This document shows, piece after piece, positions 42,903 through 52,097 of a stretch of 64,000 nucleotides of DNA. The translations under genes were made by a program, and so were the position numbers. Source of the DNA: Ravibacter sp964562455. GTDB taxonomy: Bacteria > Bacteroidota > Bacteroidia > Cytophagales > Spirosomataceae. The stretch lies in assembly GCA_964562455.1 (NCBI GenBank), contig CAZLTN010000019.1, positions 1 through 64,000 of the forward strand. The letters run 5' to 3'. Numbering within the stretch: position 1 is the stretch's first letter; each line of letters begins with the position of its first letter. Under the pieces are notes generated by a model, which saw only the letters and a program-made list of their open reading frames with translations, was not told where the DNA came from and did not search any database.

Positions 42903-44861
42903 TTATTTACCGACAACCACCCGGTGAAAACTGGACTGTCCAGGTTCTTCAACCGAAAGCACATAGACCCCCGGTTGGAGACTTTCGGCAATTTTCAGGC
43001 TTAATGCCCCGTTTTTCCGGCCGGCTACTTTAATTTCGACCTGCCTCCCCTCCGTTGTAAACAACTTCAGTACTGCTTTCTCCGGATCGGCGAGCCTCAC
43101 ACTGAAACTGCTGTTTGTTACAGGATTGGGAAATATCCTGTTGTCTCCTCCGGCAAAGACCGATACCCAAGGATAAGCAATATGGTTCCCATCCAGGTCA
43201 ACCTGTTTAAGCCTGTAGTAGCTTCGTCCTTTGTAAGGATTTTCGTCGATAAAGCCGTATTTTTTCAACTGATCGCCCGCAGGCAGGGGATCGAGCCGGG
43301 CAAACTTATCGACTGTTTTCAGATCGGCGCTTTTTTCCAGCTCATAGTAAGCATTATCCTTTTCAGCCGTAGTGGTCCAATCCAGCTTTACTGTTCCGTT
43401 CGATTGCATCCTGGCAGAAAAACCCGCCAACGACACCGGCAACGGTCCTCCATTCACTACCACTGTCACCTGGGCAGTTCCTGAACAGCTTCCGTCCACT
43501 CCCGTGACCGTGTAGGCCGTTGTAGCCGGTGGCGACACCGTGATCGACGCAGTTGTACCGGAAGGTGTCCATGTATAACTATCTGCACCCGAAGCTGTAA
43601 GCGTAACATTCGCCCCGGGTGAAATGCTTAGTCCCGGATCGGCCGAAATACTCAAGGCGAAAGGGCCTCTCTGCAGCTCATTCGATCCCATGTCAATGGC
43701 TGTTCCATAAATGCGGGTATTGCCGCCTATATCGGTAGTACCTGTCTCTGCAATCGTCGTATTCGGATCACCGGCATTCAAAGCAGGAGAGCACGGCTGC
43801 AGGCTCAGGTCTCCTAAAGTAGTGCTCCCGATTACCGGCTGGCTGACAAACAGCGGATTCGAATTGAGGTTATTTCCTGGTCCGGGGCCTGCCGAAAGCT
43901 CCTGCACAATACTATAGCTGACATGAGGGGTGCTTGCCGCTCCTCCCGATAGCATGGGCTCGTTAAAAATCCCGGCACTGTTTCCCCAGATAATATTATT
44001 GACAATGACAGGCGACGACCCATCATAATTATAGATCGTCCCGCCTCCCGGATTGGTAACCCGGTTACCGGAAAATGACGAGTTCATAACGACGGGACTG
44101 GAACCGGTATAATTGCTCATCGCGGCCCCGTCATATTCGGTGTTGTTAAGCTGGAATGAGCTGTTTAAAATCAGCGGCGACGAGCGGTCGTTAGCAATTC
44201 CGGCGGTGTAATAACCCGAATTCCTGTTGATCCGGCTTTGCTTTATCGAAACATGCGACAAAATGTTCGACATCGCACCGCCTTCATAGGCATAATTTGA
44301 TTCAAAAACAGAATTACGGATTTCCGGCCCGGCTAAATAATTGAGCATCCCGCCGCCATAACTAAAAGGAAATATAAGAGTGCCGTCACCTGCTATCATA
44401 TTTGCATTTCCGCCACTTATCACAAAGCCATCGATTACCGTAGTATTGTCCATTACCTGGCCATAAAGAGGTACGTTCCGGATTACATGATAAGCGTTAT
44501 CACCGGCCGAAGCGTTTTGCTGGATATCGCCGTCGAGTACGGTCCGGTTAACGTTGAAATCCCGTTGCATAAGGTCGAACCCGGACGGTTCATTCCCGGC
44601 AAAGCCACCGTATAAGGCCAGGTTATTTCCTAAAGAAAATGTTTTGGTGCGGACGTTCCAATACGGATTGGTATTCCCGAATTCGTCAGTTGACGGATAA
44701 TAAGTTCCTTTTGCCACCCATATCTGCGTAATAGAGGAGCATTTTGCAGCCAGTGCAAGTGCCGGCTGAAGTGAAGTAAATGCATCAGACCATGACAGGC
44801 CTGTACCGCCGCCCGCTGCGCCGGCTTTTACATAAAGTACTGAGCTGCTACAGGACAGCAT
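42903..44861 (-). CDS. Beta-helix protein with T9SS sorting domain (likely 3' part of split gene)
   Basis: Frame of 652 residues. From SVLYVKAGAAGGGTGLSW onward it shows the parallel beta-helix pattern of choice-of-anchor or polymorphic-outer-membrane-like proteins (WVAKGTYYPSTDEFGNTNP, SVFESNYAYEGGAMSN), then an Ig-like region, a LPVSLAGFSARMQ linker and a C-terminal type IX sorting domain (FPNPVTNSSFSVRLADP, LQPGVYVLSVEE). It lacks a signal peptide and overlaps the end of the protease gene by 34 bases in a -1 frame. Bacteroidota proteins often join a MopE-type repeat directly to such a helix. It is therefore best read as the 3' part of one gene of about 1243 codons. Confidence 0.85.
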   Translation of the reverse strand: MLSCSSSVLYVKAGAAGGGTGLSWSDAFTSLQPALALAAKCSSITQIWVAKGTYYPSTDEFGNTNPYWNVRTKTFSLGNNLALYGGFAGNEPSGFDLMQRDFNVNRTVLDGDIQQNASAGDNAYHVIRNVPLYGQVMDNTTVIDGFVISGGNANMIAGDGTLIFPFSYGGGMLNYLAGPEIRNSVFESNYAYEGGAMSNILSHVSIKQSRINRNSGYYTAGIANDRSSPLILNSSFQLNNTEYDGAAMSNYTGSSPVVMNSSFSGNRVTNPGGGTIYNYDGSSPVIVNNIIWGNSAGIFNEPMLSGGAASTPHVSYSIVQELSAGPGPGNNLNSNPLFVSQPVIGSTTLGDLSLQPCSPALNAGDPNTTIAETGTTDIGGNTRIYGTAIDMGSNELQRGPFALSISADPGLSISPGANVTLTASGADSYTWTPSGTTASITVSPPATTAYTVTGVDGSCSGTAQVTVVVNGGPLPVSLAGFSARMQSNGTVKLDWTTTAEKDNAYYELEKSADLKTVDKFARLDPLPAGDQLKKYGFIDENPYKGRSYYRLKQVDLDGNHIAYPWVSVFAGGDNRIFPNPVTNSSFSVRLADPEKAVLKLFTTEGRQVEIKVAGRKNGALSLKIAESLQPGVYVLSVEEPGQSSFHRVVVGK

Positions 44862-46630
44862 ACATCTCCTTCATCTATCAGCCCGTCATTGTCGTTGTCA
44901 ATACCGTCGCATATCTCGGTTTTGGGGTAAATACCCGGATTGTTGTCATCCAGGTCACCCTCGCAAGGGGTAAATCCGTCATTGTCCCCGTCGGTATTGT
45001 CGCCTGCTGTAGCTACGGTGAGGATTGCATCCGGAATTCCGTCCTTATCTCCGTTTACCCGCTTTGAAGCACACAGGTCGACTCCCAGAAGGAGAAGCCC
45101 TGCAATGTGGGGCGCCGCCATAGAGGTCCCGTTGCGGTACGAATACCCACCGCCCCTGTTACACGACAGGATATTTACCCCGGGAGCACAATACCTTATC
45201 GCCCCGCCAAAATTGGAAAAGCCGGCAAACGTATCTGAAGCATCCATTGCCGAGACCGTATATACATTCGGGTGAATAACCCTGGCCGGGCCCATAAAAT
45301 TAACGTTCCTTGTATCATTCCCCGCAGCAATAATCACTTTACATTTACCGGCCAATGCCACCACCGCATCTTCCCGCGCTTTGCTTGGCACCCCACCCAA
45401 ACTCACGTTTACGACATCGGCTGCGTTCAGACCCGGGAAACCGGCCACATAGTTCAATCCTGCAATTACGGAAGCGCCTGTACCGTTCCCCGCGGCATTC
45501 AATACCCTGACTGCAACCACTTTAGCTCCTGCCGCTACCCCTATAACCCCCTGACCGTTATCCAGGGCAGCCAATGTCCCCGCCACATGGGTACCGTGAC
45601 CGTGCTCATCATCCGGGCTGGGGGCTCCCGCTACAAAAGAGGCCGAATTTACTAAATCGACGTCTAGGTCGGGATGATCCAGGTCAACCCCTGAATCTAC
45701 AATCCATGCCCGTTTTCCTCCTCCTGGCAATCCTCCTCCGATCCGGGTAATCCCCCACGGTGTGCACTGAAAGGTATTGTCGGGCAAACCGTAATAAATG
45801 CCCGCCATAACCGCAGTCCCGCCGCTGACCGCCGCCTTGATGGCAATTGCTGCTTCCTGCGCTATGCTCATCACCGGGATTGTTACAAGATTGGCATGCT
45901 CACCTACTCCCAGGGCGGGCGGAGCTCCCGGGACATTATTTACGATAATTACGCCAACCGCCCCGGCCAACTGTGCCTTGTAGGCCTTTAAGGAAAAATC
46001 ACAGGTTCCTCTTTCAATCAGGGCTATTTTAGGCCCGGTAATACCGGCAGGGAAAAACGTCGCAGGGGTTGGGTCGCCGCACGCGTCGGCCGGGTCTGTC
46101 AACACCAGCTGTCCGCCGGCATTTATCCTGGGACCAAAGCTTGCCTGGCCAATATTAAAATTATCTGCCCCGTCAAAAGTAACATGCGGACTGGCACACG
46201 CTTCTGACACATCGGTACTCACCGCTTGTGCGGGGACAGAAGCAGAAACCGGGACGTCAGGCTCTATGTATTCGATCCCCGCATCACTTCTGAGCTGCCC
46301 GGCCTCCTTCTCCGTCAAACCCGACACCGAAAATCCCTGGAGAGCAGTTTCATAAATATGTAAAACCTTGTTTTCCGAAATGCCGTTTTTCCTTAATGTC
46401 GCCGAAACTTCTTCCTGCATACGTTGCCTGCGCAGTCGGGTATCCGCAATGGTCTGTACCCTGGAGCTGGGTCCCCCGCTTTTCCTGAATACGACAATAT
46501 ACTGGCCCGGGATAACCTTTCGCGGGTTTTCCGGCTCAACAGGACCTGAACCGGAAGACTGCCCGGATACTGTATTTACAAAAAGAATGGATAGAAAAAA
46601 AAGTACCCGGTTAAACTGAGCAATCATCAC
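44828..46630 (-). CDS. Subtilisin-like S8 protease with PA and MopE-type domains (likely 5' part of split gene)
   Basis: Exported protease frame of 600 residues (an ATG one codon in is an alternative start). Parts: signal peptide to about 23, inhibitor I9-like propeptide about 40-125, a PA domain about 150-280, and the catalytic S8 domain with Asp312 (DSGVDLDHP), His345 (HGHGTHVAG), oxyanion Asn438 and Ser503 (GTSMAAPHIAG). A calcium-binding MopE/TSP3-like repeat (ICDGIDNDNDGLIDEG) ends the frame. It has no sorting domain of its own; one occurs in the next frame after a single-base shift near 44840-44860. The protein was probably a T9SS-secreted multidomain protease. Confidence 0.9.
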   Translation of the reverse strand: MMIAQFNRVLFFLSILFVNTVSGQSSGSGPVEPENPRKVIPGQYIVVFRKSGGPSSRVQTIADTRLRRQRMQEEVSATLRKNGISENKVLHIYETALQGFSVSGLTEKEAGQLRSDAGIEYIEPDVPVSASVPAQAVSTDVSEACASPHVTFDGADNFNIGQASFGPRINAGGQLVLTDPADACGDPTPATFFPAGITGPKIALIERGTCDFSLKAYKAQLAGAVGVIIVNNVPGAPPALGVGEHANLVTIPVMSIAQEAAIAIKAAVSGGTAVMAGIYYGLPDNTFQCTPWGITRIGGGLPGGGKRAWIVDSGVDLDHPDLDVDLVNSASFVAGAPSPDDEHGHGTHVAGTLAALDNGQGVIGVAAGAKVVAVRVLNAAGNGTGASVIAGLNYVAGFPGLNAADVVNVSLGGVPSKAREDAVVALAGKCKVIIAAGNDTRNVNFMGPARVIHPNVYTVSAMDASDTFAGFSNFGGAIRYCAPGVNILSCNRGGGYSYRNGTSMAAPHIAGLLLLGVDLCASKRVNGDKDGIPDAILTVATAGDNTDGDNDGFTPCEGDLDDNNPGIYPKTEICDGIDNDNDGLIDEGDVCCPVAAQYFM

Positions 46631-46651
46631 ATCTGCTAATCACCACATTAA

Positions 46652-47941
46652 TCAATTCTTCAACCACCTGTCAAACCATCCAAAAGCATCTCTTTGCATT
46701 TCGAGATCGAATTTGTGAGGCCCGGGGTAAAAGCGGCAATCGTATTTGTCAGCAGCGCCGGCCTTGACAAAAACATCTTTCAGAATTTTGTCTGCGGCCT
46801 TCATTTCCGGTAAGGTATATAATCCGTCCTCATTATCATTGAGCACCATGGTCGGTAACGGCGCCCGTAGTCCAAGGATTTCCGGGAAATCGAGGTAATT
46901 GGGTAATATGGGCACGTAGGTCATCCAGGTATGGGTATAGGACTTATTAAGCGCAAAATCCTTCCATGTCGACATAAAACCTACGCATACGCAGCATTTG
47001 ATCCGCTCGTCCATGCCGGCGAGAAAAACGGTCCGGAGGCCGCCTCCCGACAACCCGCCACAGCCAAGATTTTTCGCATCTACGTCACTGCGGGCAGCCA
47101 GGATGTTCAGTGCAACCTGGTCTTCACTAAGGAAAACTCCCGGCCAGGTGGTTCCGGCGCAGAAGAGAGACTTGGCCATGATGTGCTCGTGATAGCCTGC
47201 CCACCGGTTATATTCTGTAATATTTTCTTTCAATTCGGGGTTTTCATCCGACTTTCCCTCCGTACTGGTATCTCCCCATTTGAGCGGCGACATATCGCCG
47301 TACAAAACACGCCTGCTCCCGAAGGTAAAAGTATCGTGAACCAGGACTACGTAACCTTTCCTGGCAAGCTCATTAGCCCAGGCAGCTCCCTCATAGTAAT
47401 GCTCCTGGTGCTCTTTCATCATAGGATGCTGGTCGTCGGCGACTTTGGTGATTTTCCTCAACCCAAAATATTTATTCCCGCCATGATCATGCAAACCGAT
47501 TATGCCCGGGAGCTTTCCTGTAGCCTTTGCCGGTTTCAGGACCACTGCTTTGGTTGCCCTCCCATAGGGGAGCTGCCAGGAAATCTCTTCGACAGAGAGG
47601 CCGTCGTATTCGTATTTTTTTTCAACTTTTACCGCCGGAGTATAGTCCGACGCGGGCGCTGCGATGTACCTGCCGGCTTCCGGTTTGGCGGCAGCCTTCC
47701 ATTTTTTCAGATCAGTCCATTCACCGTTCCTGAAAGACAATTTGGGCAGGCCTTTCTGCCGTGACATAGCCCACGGGCCATATAGCCCGATGATACTCTT
47801 TTCTGTTTCCATTATTTCCGGGGATTCAAAGGTTGGTCCGGGCTGAAATTCGCGCCCCAGCATAGGGAAGGCAAGCGCAAGCGCGGCAGATTTACGGAGA
47901 AATTCTCTCCGGTCGGAAGGTGATTCAAAGGACTGATCCAT
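46652..47941 (-). CDS. Tat-exported alpha/beta hydrolase
   Basis: Predicted periplasmic alpha/beta hydrolase of 429 residues in the dienelactone hydrolase/acetyl-xylan-esterase-like group. The start at 47941 opens a twin-arginine signal (SDRREFLRKSAALALAF); the longer frame would run through a low-complexity repeat. GLSGGGLR contains the nucleophile Ser, NDNEDG probably the acid, and GPHKFD the His. It follows nagB by about 110 bases on the same strand, separated by the repeat tract at 47965-48049. It may deacetylate a glycan or sugar; the substrate is unknown. Confidence 0.85.
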   Translation of the reverse strand: MDQSFESPSDRREFLRKSAALALAFPMLGREFQPGPTFESPEIMETEKSIIGLYGPWAMSRQKGLPKLSFRNGEWTDLKKWKAAAKPEAGRYIAAPASDYTPAVKVEKKYEYDGLSVEEISWQLPYGRATKAVVLKPAKATGKLPGIIGLHDHGGNKYFGLRKITKVADDQHPMMKEHQEHYYEGAAWANELARKGYVVLVHDTFTFGSRRVLYGDMSPLKWGDTSTEGKSDENPELKENITEYNRWAGYHEHIMAKSLFCAGTTWPGVFLSEDQVALNILAARSDVDAKNLGCGGLSGGGLRTVFLAGMDERIKCCVCVGFMSTWKDFALNKSYTHTWMTYVPILPNYLDFPEILGLRAPLPTMVLNDNEDGLYTLPEMKAADKILKDVFVKAGAADKYDCRFYPGPHKFDLEMQRDAFGWFDRWLKN

Positions 47942-47964
47942 TTTGATGAAAGATTTTAGTTTAG

Positions 47965-48049
47965 TTGAAAGTTGAAAATTGAAAATGGAAAGTTGAAAAT
48001 GGAAAGTGCAGAGCAACTCTCAACTTTCAACTTTCAACTCTCAACTCCC
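47965..48049. repeat. Low-complexity imperfect inverted repeat
   Basis: The left half is built of GTTGAAAGT/TTGAAAAT-like units and the right half of the complementary CAACTTTCAACT-like units, with a short unique centre (gcagagc, around 48008). The halves can fold into a long imperfect hairpin between nagB and the esterase gene. It could act as a transcriptional boundary or arise from slippage. Confidence 0.6.
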
Positions 48050-48054
48050 TAACT

Positions 48055-48819
48055 TCATACTAAAACCGACACTTCATCTCCATCTACTGAAATCAGGGAC
48101 GCCGATTTTTTGTCGAGGTAAAAATGACAGGACGGATGCTCCTGCAGGATGCTGGCCGGGAACAGGTTGCTTACCATCTGTGTAAGGCTGTTCTTTACCG
48201 CCTCTGCCTTTCTTTCGTCGGGCACTGAACAAATGATATGCTCCGATTTCATAATCTGCCTTATCGACATGCTGATGGCCTGCGCCGGTACTTCATCCAG
48301 GCTTCCAAACCACCCTTCATTCAATTGCTGTATACGGCAGGGGCCGTCGAGATCAACGACCAGGTAAGGCTCTTCCGTGTCAAAATCAGCAGGAGGATCG
48401 TTAAACGCCAGGTGCCCGTTTTCGCCGATACCCACCAGCGCCACATCGATAGGATGATTCGTTATCAGGTCACCCAGCTTTTTCCTTTCCTCCTCGGTAT
48501 CGGTTTCGCCATTGATAAGATAGGCAGCGGCTAACGGCGGAAGGTTCTCGAGAAAGCGCTCTCTGAGATATTTCCGGAAGGACGCCGGATGTGAGATCGG
48601 GAGGCCGATATACTCATCCAGGTGAAACATCGTTACTTTCGACCAGTCAATGTCTTCCTCGGCGATAAGCTGCTTCAGCGTCTCGAACTGGCTTGTGCCC
48701 GTAGCTACTATAAGATTGGCTTCCCCTCTTTCTGCAATTGCCTGGCGCAACAGCCCGGCAGCGTGAGAACCGGCGGCTTTTCCCAGTTCGGCCGGCGTAT
48801 CAAAAACTAAAATACTCAT
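48055..48819 (-). CDS. nagB: Glucosamine-6-phosphate deaminase
   Basis: Cytoplasmic aldose-ketose isomerase/deaminase of 254 residues that converts glucosamine-6-phosphate into fructose-6-phosphate and ammonia. FHLDEY with Asp68 and GIGENGHLAFNDPP with His136 are the family's catalytic and substrate-binding motifs. GTSQFETL (41-48) binds phosphate. It is a little shorter than the hexameric E. coli enzyme, as in many Bacteroidota and Gram-positive versions. It lies downstream of the GH109-like gene, which suggests use of N-acetylated amino sugars, although an N-acetylglucosamine-6-phosphate deacetylase is not in the window. Confidence 0.9.
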   Translation of the reverse strand: MSILVFDTPAELGKAAGSHAAGLLRQAIAERGEANLIVATGTSQFETLKQLIAEEDIDWSKVTMFHLDEYIGLPISHPASFRKYLRERFLENLPPLAAAYLINGETDTEEERKKLGDLITNHPIDVALVGIGENGHLAFNDPPADFDTEEPYLVVDLDGPCRIQQLNEGWFGSLDEVPAQAISMSIRQIMKSEHIICSVPDERKAEAVKNSLTQMVSNLFPASILQEHPSCHFYLDKKSASLISVDGDEVSVLV

Positions 48820-48869
48820 TTGGTTATAACTATATATGTAATCAACTTCTAAAATCCTGTCCGTACGGG

Positions 48870-50297
48870 TTATTTCACATTAATTCCTGTGTTTCCTCCC
48901 TTCGACATGGTTATATCGACCGGTGCATTAGTTTTCCAGGAACCGCCCGTGAAATCCGGTACGTCTATTGAATTGGAACGGTTCGCTATCGACCATTCGC
49001 TCAACGGTATGATCGAGCTCCAGGCTGCCGCGTCGTACACGTCCATATCCAGCGGAAGACCGTTGCGCAGGCAGTCGATCAGGCGCCAGTCCATCAGGAA
49101 GTCCATACCGCCGTGCCCTCCTACTTTTTTGGCCAGCTCCCCTATCCTCTTTACTATGGGCGGTTCAAATTCCTTTTCCAACGCCTTGAATTCTTCTTCC
49201 GTCAGCCATTCATGCCCTTTGGCGACCCTTCCTGGCAACGGGTATTGAACTGCACATCCTTCCGTACCGCTCACGAGGTGGATCCTCGAATACGGCCGCG
49301 GGCTTGTCACGTCGTGCTGCACCATGATCGTCTTCCCTTTCTTTGTGCGTATAGTAGTTGTATTCATATTGCCCCGGTAGGTTTTCCCTCCGAAAGCGGC
49401 AAAGTCGGGGTCTTCCTTAGCGAGTTTATCTGCCCGGTCTTTGAGCATGAAATCGTTGCTCGACATGGAAACGAGATAGTCGTACTGGTCTCCCCGGTTG
49501 ATGTCGAGTATCTGGCTTACCGGTCCCAGGCCGTGCATCGGGTAAAGATTTGCGTTTCTCTGGTTTTCCCGAAGCCTCCAGAGATCGTAGCGGCCCTCTT
49601 TATTGAAAAGTGAATCGAAAAGGTCATGGATATAAGCGCCTTCCACGTGCACGATTTCCCCGAAATATTTCTGGCGCGCCATGTTGAGCGTCAGCAGCTC
49701 GAAAAAGCCGTAGCAGCAGTTTTCCAGCATCATACAATGCTTTTTGGTACGCTCTGATGTCTCTACCAGTTGCCAGCACTGCTCAAGCGTCAGAGCTGCA
49801 GGTATTTCGGTAACGACGTGTTTTCCTTTTTCCATCGCGTAAAGCGCCATCGGCGTGTGCAGGCTCCATGGGCTACAGATATAAACAAGGTCTATATCAT
49901 CCCGGTCTACAGCCTCTTTCCAGGCGTCGGCGCTCCCGGTGTAGGTTTCAGGATTTGCCGAAGCGGTTGCAAGAAACTCTTTGGCGCGATCTATTTTTTC
50001 CGGCACTATATCGGCAATAGCCCGGATTTCAGTATTGGCAATGTTGACCATTCTCTTGAGAGCTCCAAAACCGCGGTTTCCCAGCCCCAGGTAGGCGATC
50101 TTGACGGTGTCTATGGCAGGCGCCGCGTAACCGGTCATGTTGAAGCTCTGCTTGTGCTGCTTCTTCGCGAGCTCAAGCGTCTCCGGGAAATTAGTTGATG
50201 CGCCCGCAGGCTCTTTTGAACAGGAAACCAGGCCCGCTGATCCGCTCATAGCCAGACCGCCCAGGCCGGCAACTTTCAAAAACTCTCTTTTATTCAT
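48870..50297 (-). CDS. Gfo/Idh/MocA-family protein, GH109-like
   Basis: Exported Rossmann-fold protein of 475 residues resembling GH109 enzymes, which hydrolyse alpha-N-acetylgalactosaminides using a bound NAD. A Tat- or lipoprotein-like leader (NKREFLKVAGLGGLAMSG, LVSC at 23-26) precedes VKIAYLGLGNRGFG (about 65-78). CSPWSLHTPMALYAMEKGKH and VVTEIPAALTLEQCW give the cofactor and catalytic region, and HCMMLENCCYGFFELL matches the GH109 middle domain. A plain sugar dehydrogenase is the alternative. It is 50 bases upstream of nagB on the same strand. Confidence 0.82.
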   Translation of the reverse strand: MNKREFLKVAGLGGLAMSGSAGLVSCSKEPAGASTNFPETLELAKKQHKQSFNMTGYAAPAIDTVKIAYLGLGNRGFGALKRMVNIANTEIRAIADIVPEKIDRAKEFLATASANPETYTGSADAWKEAVDRDDIDLVYICSPWSLHTPMALYAMEKGKHVVTEIPAALTLEQCWQLVETSERTKKHCMMLENCCYGFFELLTLNMARQKYFGEIVHVEGAYIHDLFDSLFNKEGRYDLWRLRENQRNANLYPMHGLGPVSQILDINRGDQYDYLVSMSSNDFMLKDRADKLAKEDPDFAAFGGKTYRGNMNTTTIRTKKGKTIMVQHDVTSPRPYSRIHLVSGTEGCAVQYPLPGRVAKGHEWLTEEEFKALEKEFEPPIVKRIGELAKKVGGHGGMDFLMDWRLIDCLRNGLPLDMDVYDAAAWSSIIPLSEWSIANRSNSIDVPDFTGGSWKTNAPVDITMSKGGNTGINVK

Positions 50298-50564
50298 GAT
50301 TTTTACTTGGTTTGGGTAGCTAATCTTAGTGTTGCCAAGGGTATGTGCACCTGTTAATTACTACTAAATACAGAATAACAGGGCAGATTCTAATGTATTA
50401 TTACAATTTTACAAAAATATACCTGCCACCGGGCAGGTTTTCCGACTTATAATACTGCAAACGTTCTCGAAGCGACTTCTGAAAGATCTTCCGGCCTGTG
50501 ACTAATCAGCAGAAATCATTAAGTTTACGGGCAACATTTATTCAAATCATACCCAAATATTCTC

Positions 50565-51329
50565 ATGCGATTCAACTTTACTTTTCTGTTTCTGCTACTG
50601 ACTATCCCCTGCCTGCGCGCCCAGGAATTCTATGAGCTGAAAAAATACACCGTTGCAAATGCCGGACAGGCGGCCCGTCTCGACGAGTATCTTCAAAATG
50701 CCTATATTCCTGCCGCAAAAAAAGCGGGCGTGACAAGGGTCGGGGTCTTTAAGCCGGTGGCTTCCGACAAAGACAATTACGGTAAGCTGGTGTTTGTACT
50801 GACTCCTTACCCAAACCTCAGCCTATTCGAAAAGCTTCCTTCGATTATTTCCAAAAACAAGGAATACCTTTCAAAAGGGAAAGATTATATCGACGCGCCG
50901 CACAACAACCCGCCCTACCAGAGAATAGAAACGACGCTGCTCCGTGCTTTTTCCGGGGGACCCAGGCATAACAAGCCAAGCCTGTCCTCGCCTGCGTCGG
51001 AAAGGGTATACGAGCTGAGAAGCTATGAGGGGCCGACCGAAAAAATCTACCTTAATAAAGTAGCGATGTTTAACGAGGGAGGTGAAATCGGGCTTTTCAA
51101 AAGACTGGGCTTCAACGCAATGTTTTACGGTGAAGTACTGGCAGGCAAAGATCAGCCCAACCTGGTCTACATGACTACTTTCGAAAATATGAAATCGCGT
51201 GATGAGCATTGGGATGCTTTCAGGGTAGATCCCGTGTGGCTGAAGCTGAAAGACGATCCCAAATACCAGAATAACGTATCCGGCCGCTGGACATACCTGC
51301 TCTATCCGACAGATTATTCAGACCTGTAG
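50565..51329 (+). CDS. NIPSNAP-family exported protein
   Basis: Exported protein of 254 residues with a signal peptide (MRFNFTFLFLLLTIPCLRAQ) and two ferredoxin-like NIPSNAP domains, the first at EFYELKKYTVANAGQAARLD and the second at VYELRSYEGPTEKIYLNKV ending FRVDPVWLKLKDDP. NIPSNAP proteins in bacteria have no settled biochemical role. It stands alone and its stop overlaps the convergent truA stop region by 16 bases; a GC-rich hairpin inside truA may end its transcript. Confidence 0.85.
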   Translation: MRFNFTFLFLLLTIPCLRAQEFYELKKYTVANAGQAARLDEYLQNAYIPAAKKAGVTRVGVFKPVASDKDNYGKLVFVLTPYPNLSLFEKLPSIISKNKEYLSKGKDYIDAPHNNPPYQRIETTLLRAFSGGPRHNKPSLSSPASERVYELRSYEGPTEKIYLNKVAMFNEGGEIGLFKRLGFNAMFYGEVLAGKDQPNLVYMTTFENMKSRDEHWDAFRVDPVWLKLKDDPKYQNNVSGRWTYLLYPTDYSDL

Positions 51330-52075
51330 GACAGCGTTTCGGGTTCATAACCTACCTCCATCAGGTATAAACCATGTGGCGGGGCCTGCGGCCCCGCCAT
51401 TTTCCTGTTCCGGGCCAGGATCAGTTCCTCAAACGAAGCCACCGTCCTCTTGCCCTCTCCCACTTCCAGGAGCGTTCCTACCAGGGCCCTTACCATACCT
51501 CTCAGGAACCGGTTGGCTTTAATATGAAACTCCCGGAGATACTGTCCTTCCGCTTCCCAGCGCGCTTCCATAATATCACATTCGAAATGATTGACATCCG
51601 TATGGATCTTACTAAAGCTCTCAAAATCACGATACTGAAGCAAAAGAGCCGTGGCTTCATTCATCTTCTTCATATCCAGCTCTTTCCGGAAATAGTATGC
51701 CTGTCCCTGTAAAAAAGGGTCTTTCCTCCGGACCATCTTATAGCAGTACCTCCGATAGACCGCATCAAAACGGGAGTGGACATCAGGTGAAACAGGCATT
51801 ATACGTCCCACCGCTATATCATACGGCAGCATGCCGTTCAGACGAAAAGCAAGGTCCGCCGGGTCATTCAGTTCCCCTTCAACATCAAAATGCGCATATT
51901 GCTGACAGGCATGTACGCCGGCGTCGGTCCTGCTGCTACCTACCAGCTTAACCTGCTCCCGGAGCAATATCGCAAGCTTTTCTTCCAGTACCTGCTGAAC
52001 GGTAATCCCGTTGTTCTGGATCTGCCAGCCGCAGTAAGCTTTGCCGTGGTAAGAATGTTCTATAAAATAGCGCAT
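51314..52075 (-). CDS. truA: tRNA pseudouridine(38-40) synthase
   Basis: RNA-modifying enzyme of 253 residues that makes pseudouridine at positions 38-40 of tRNA anticodon arms. The catalytic Asp51 lies in SSRTDAGVHA, the invariant TruA motif; YRRYCYKMVR and FLRGMVRALVGTLLEVG are further family stretches, and the C-terminus has APPHGLYLMEVGY. It follows the cation diffusion facilitator gene by 22 bases in a housekeeping run with purL. Part of its 3' coding sequence forms a perfect 9-bp hairpin (51377-51399). Confidence 0.96.
   Translation of the reverse strand: MRYFIEHSYHGKAYCGWQIQNNGITVQQVLEEKLAILLREQVKLVGSSRTDAGVHACQQYAHFDVEGELNDPADLAFRLNGMLPYDIAVGRIMPVSPDVHSRFDAVYRRYCYKMVRRKDPFLQGQAYYFRKELDMKKMNEATALLLQYRDFESFSKIHTDVNHFECDIMEARWEAEGQYLREFHIKANRFLRGMVRALVGTLLEVGEGKRTVASFEELILARNRKMAGPQAPPHGLYLMEVGYEPETLSYRSE
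51377..51399 (+). terminator. GC-rich hairpin inside truA end
   Basis: TGGCGGGGC (51377-51385) and GCCCCGCCA (51391-51399) form a perfect 9-bp stem around the loop CTGCG, the same loop as the 8883-8913 hairpin. It lies 48 bases after the NIPSNAP stop and may end that transcript while coding for the truA MAGPQAPP stretch on the other strand. Confidence 0.4.
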
Positions 52076-52097
52076 AGCCTTGTGTTCCAGGGAGATC

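Noticed and set aside
50421..50438. ACCTGCC/GGCAGGT hairpin in the divergent GH109-like/NIPSNAP spacer
   Set aside because: A 7-bp stem between divergent genes has no clear termination role; too weak to call as an operator.
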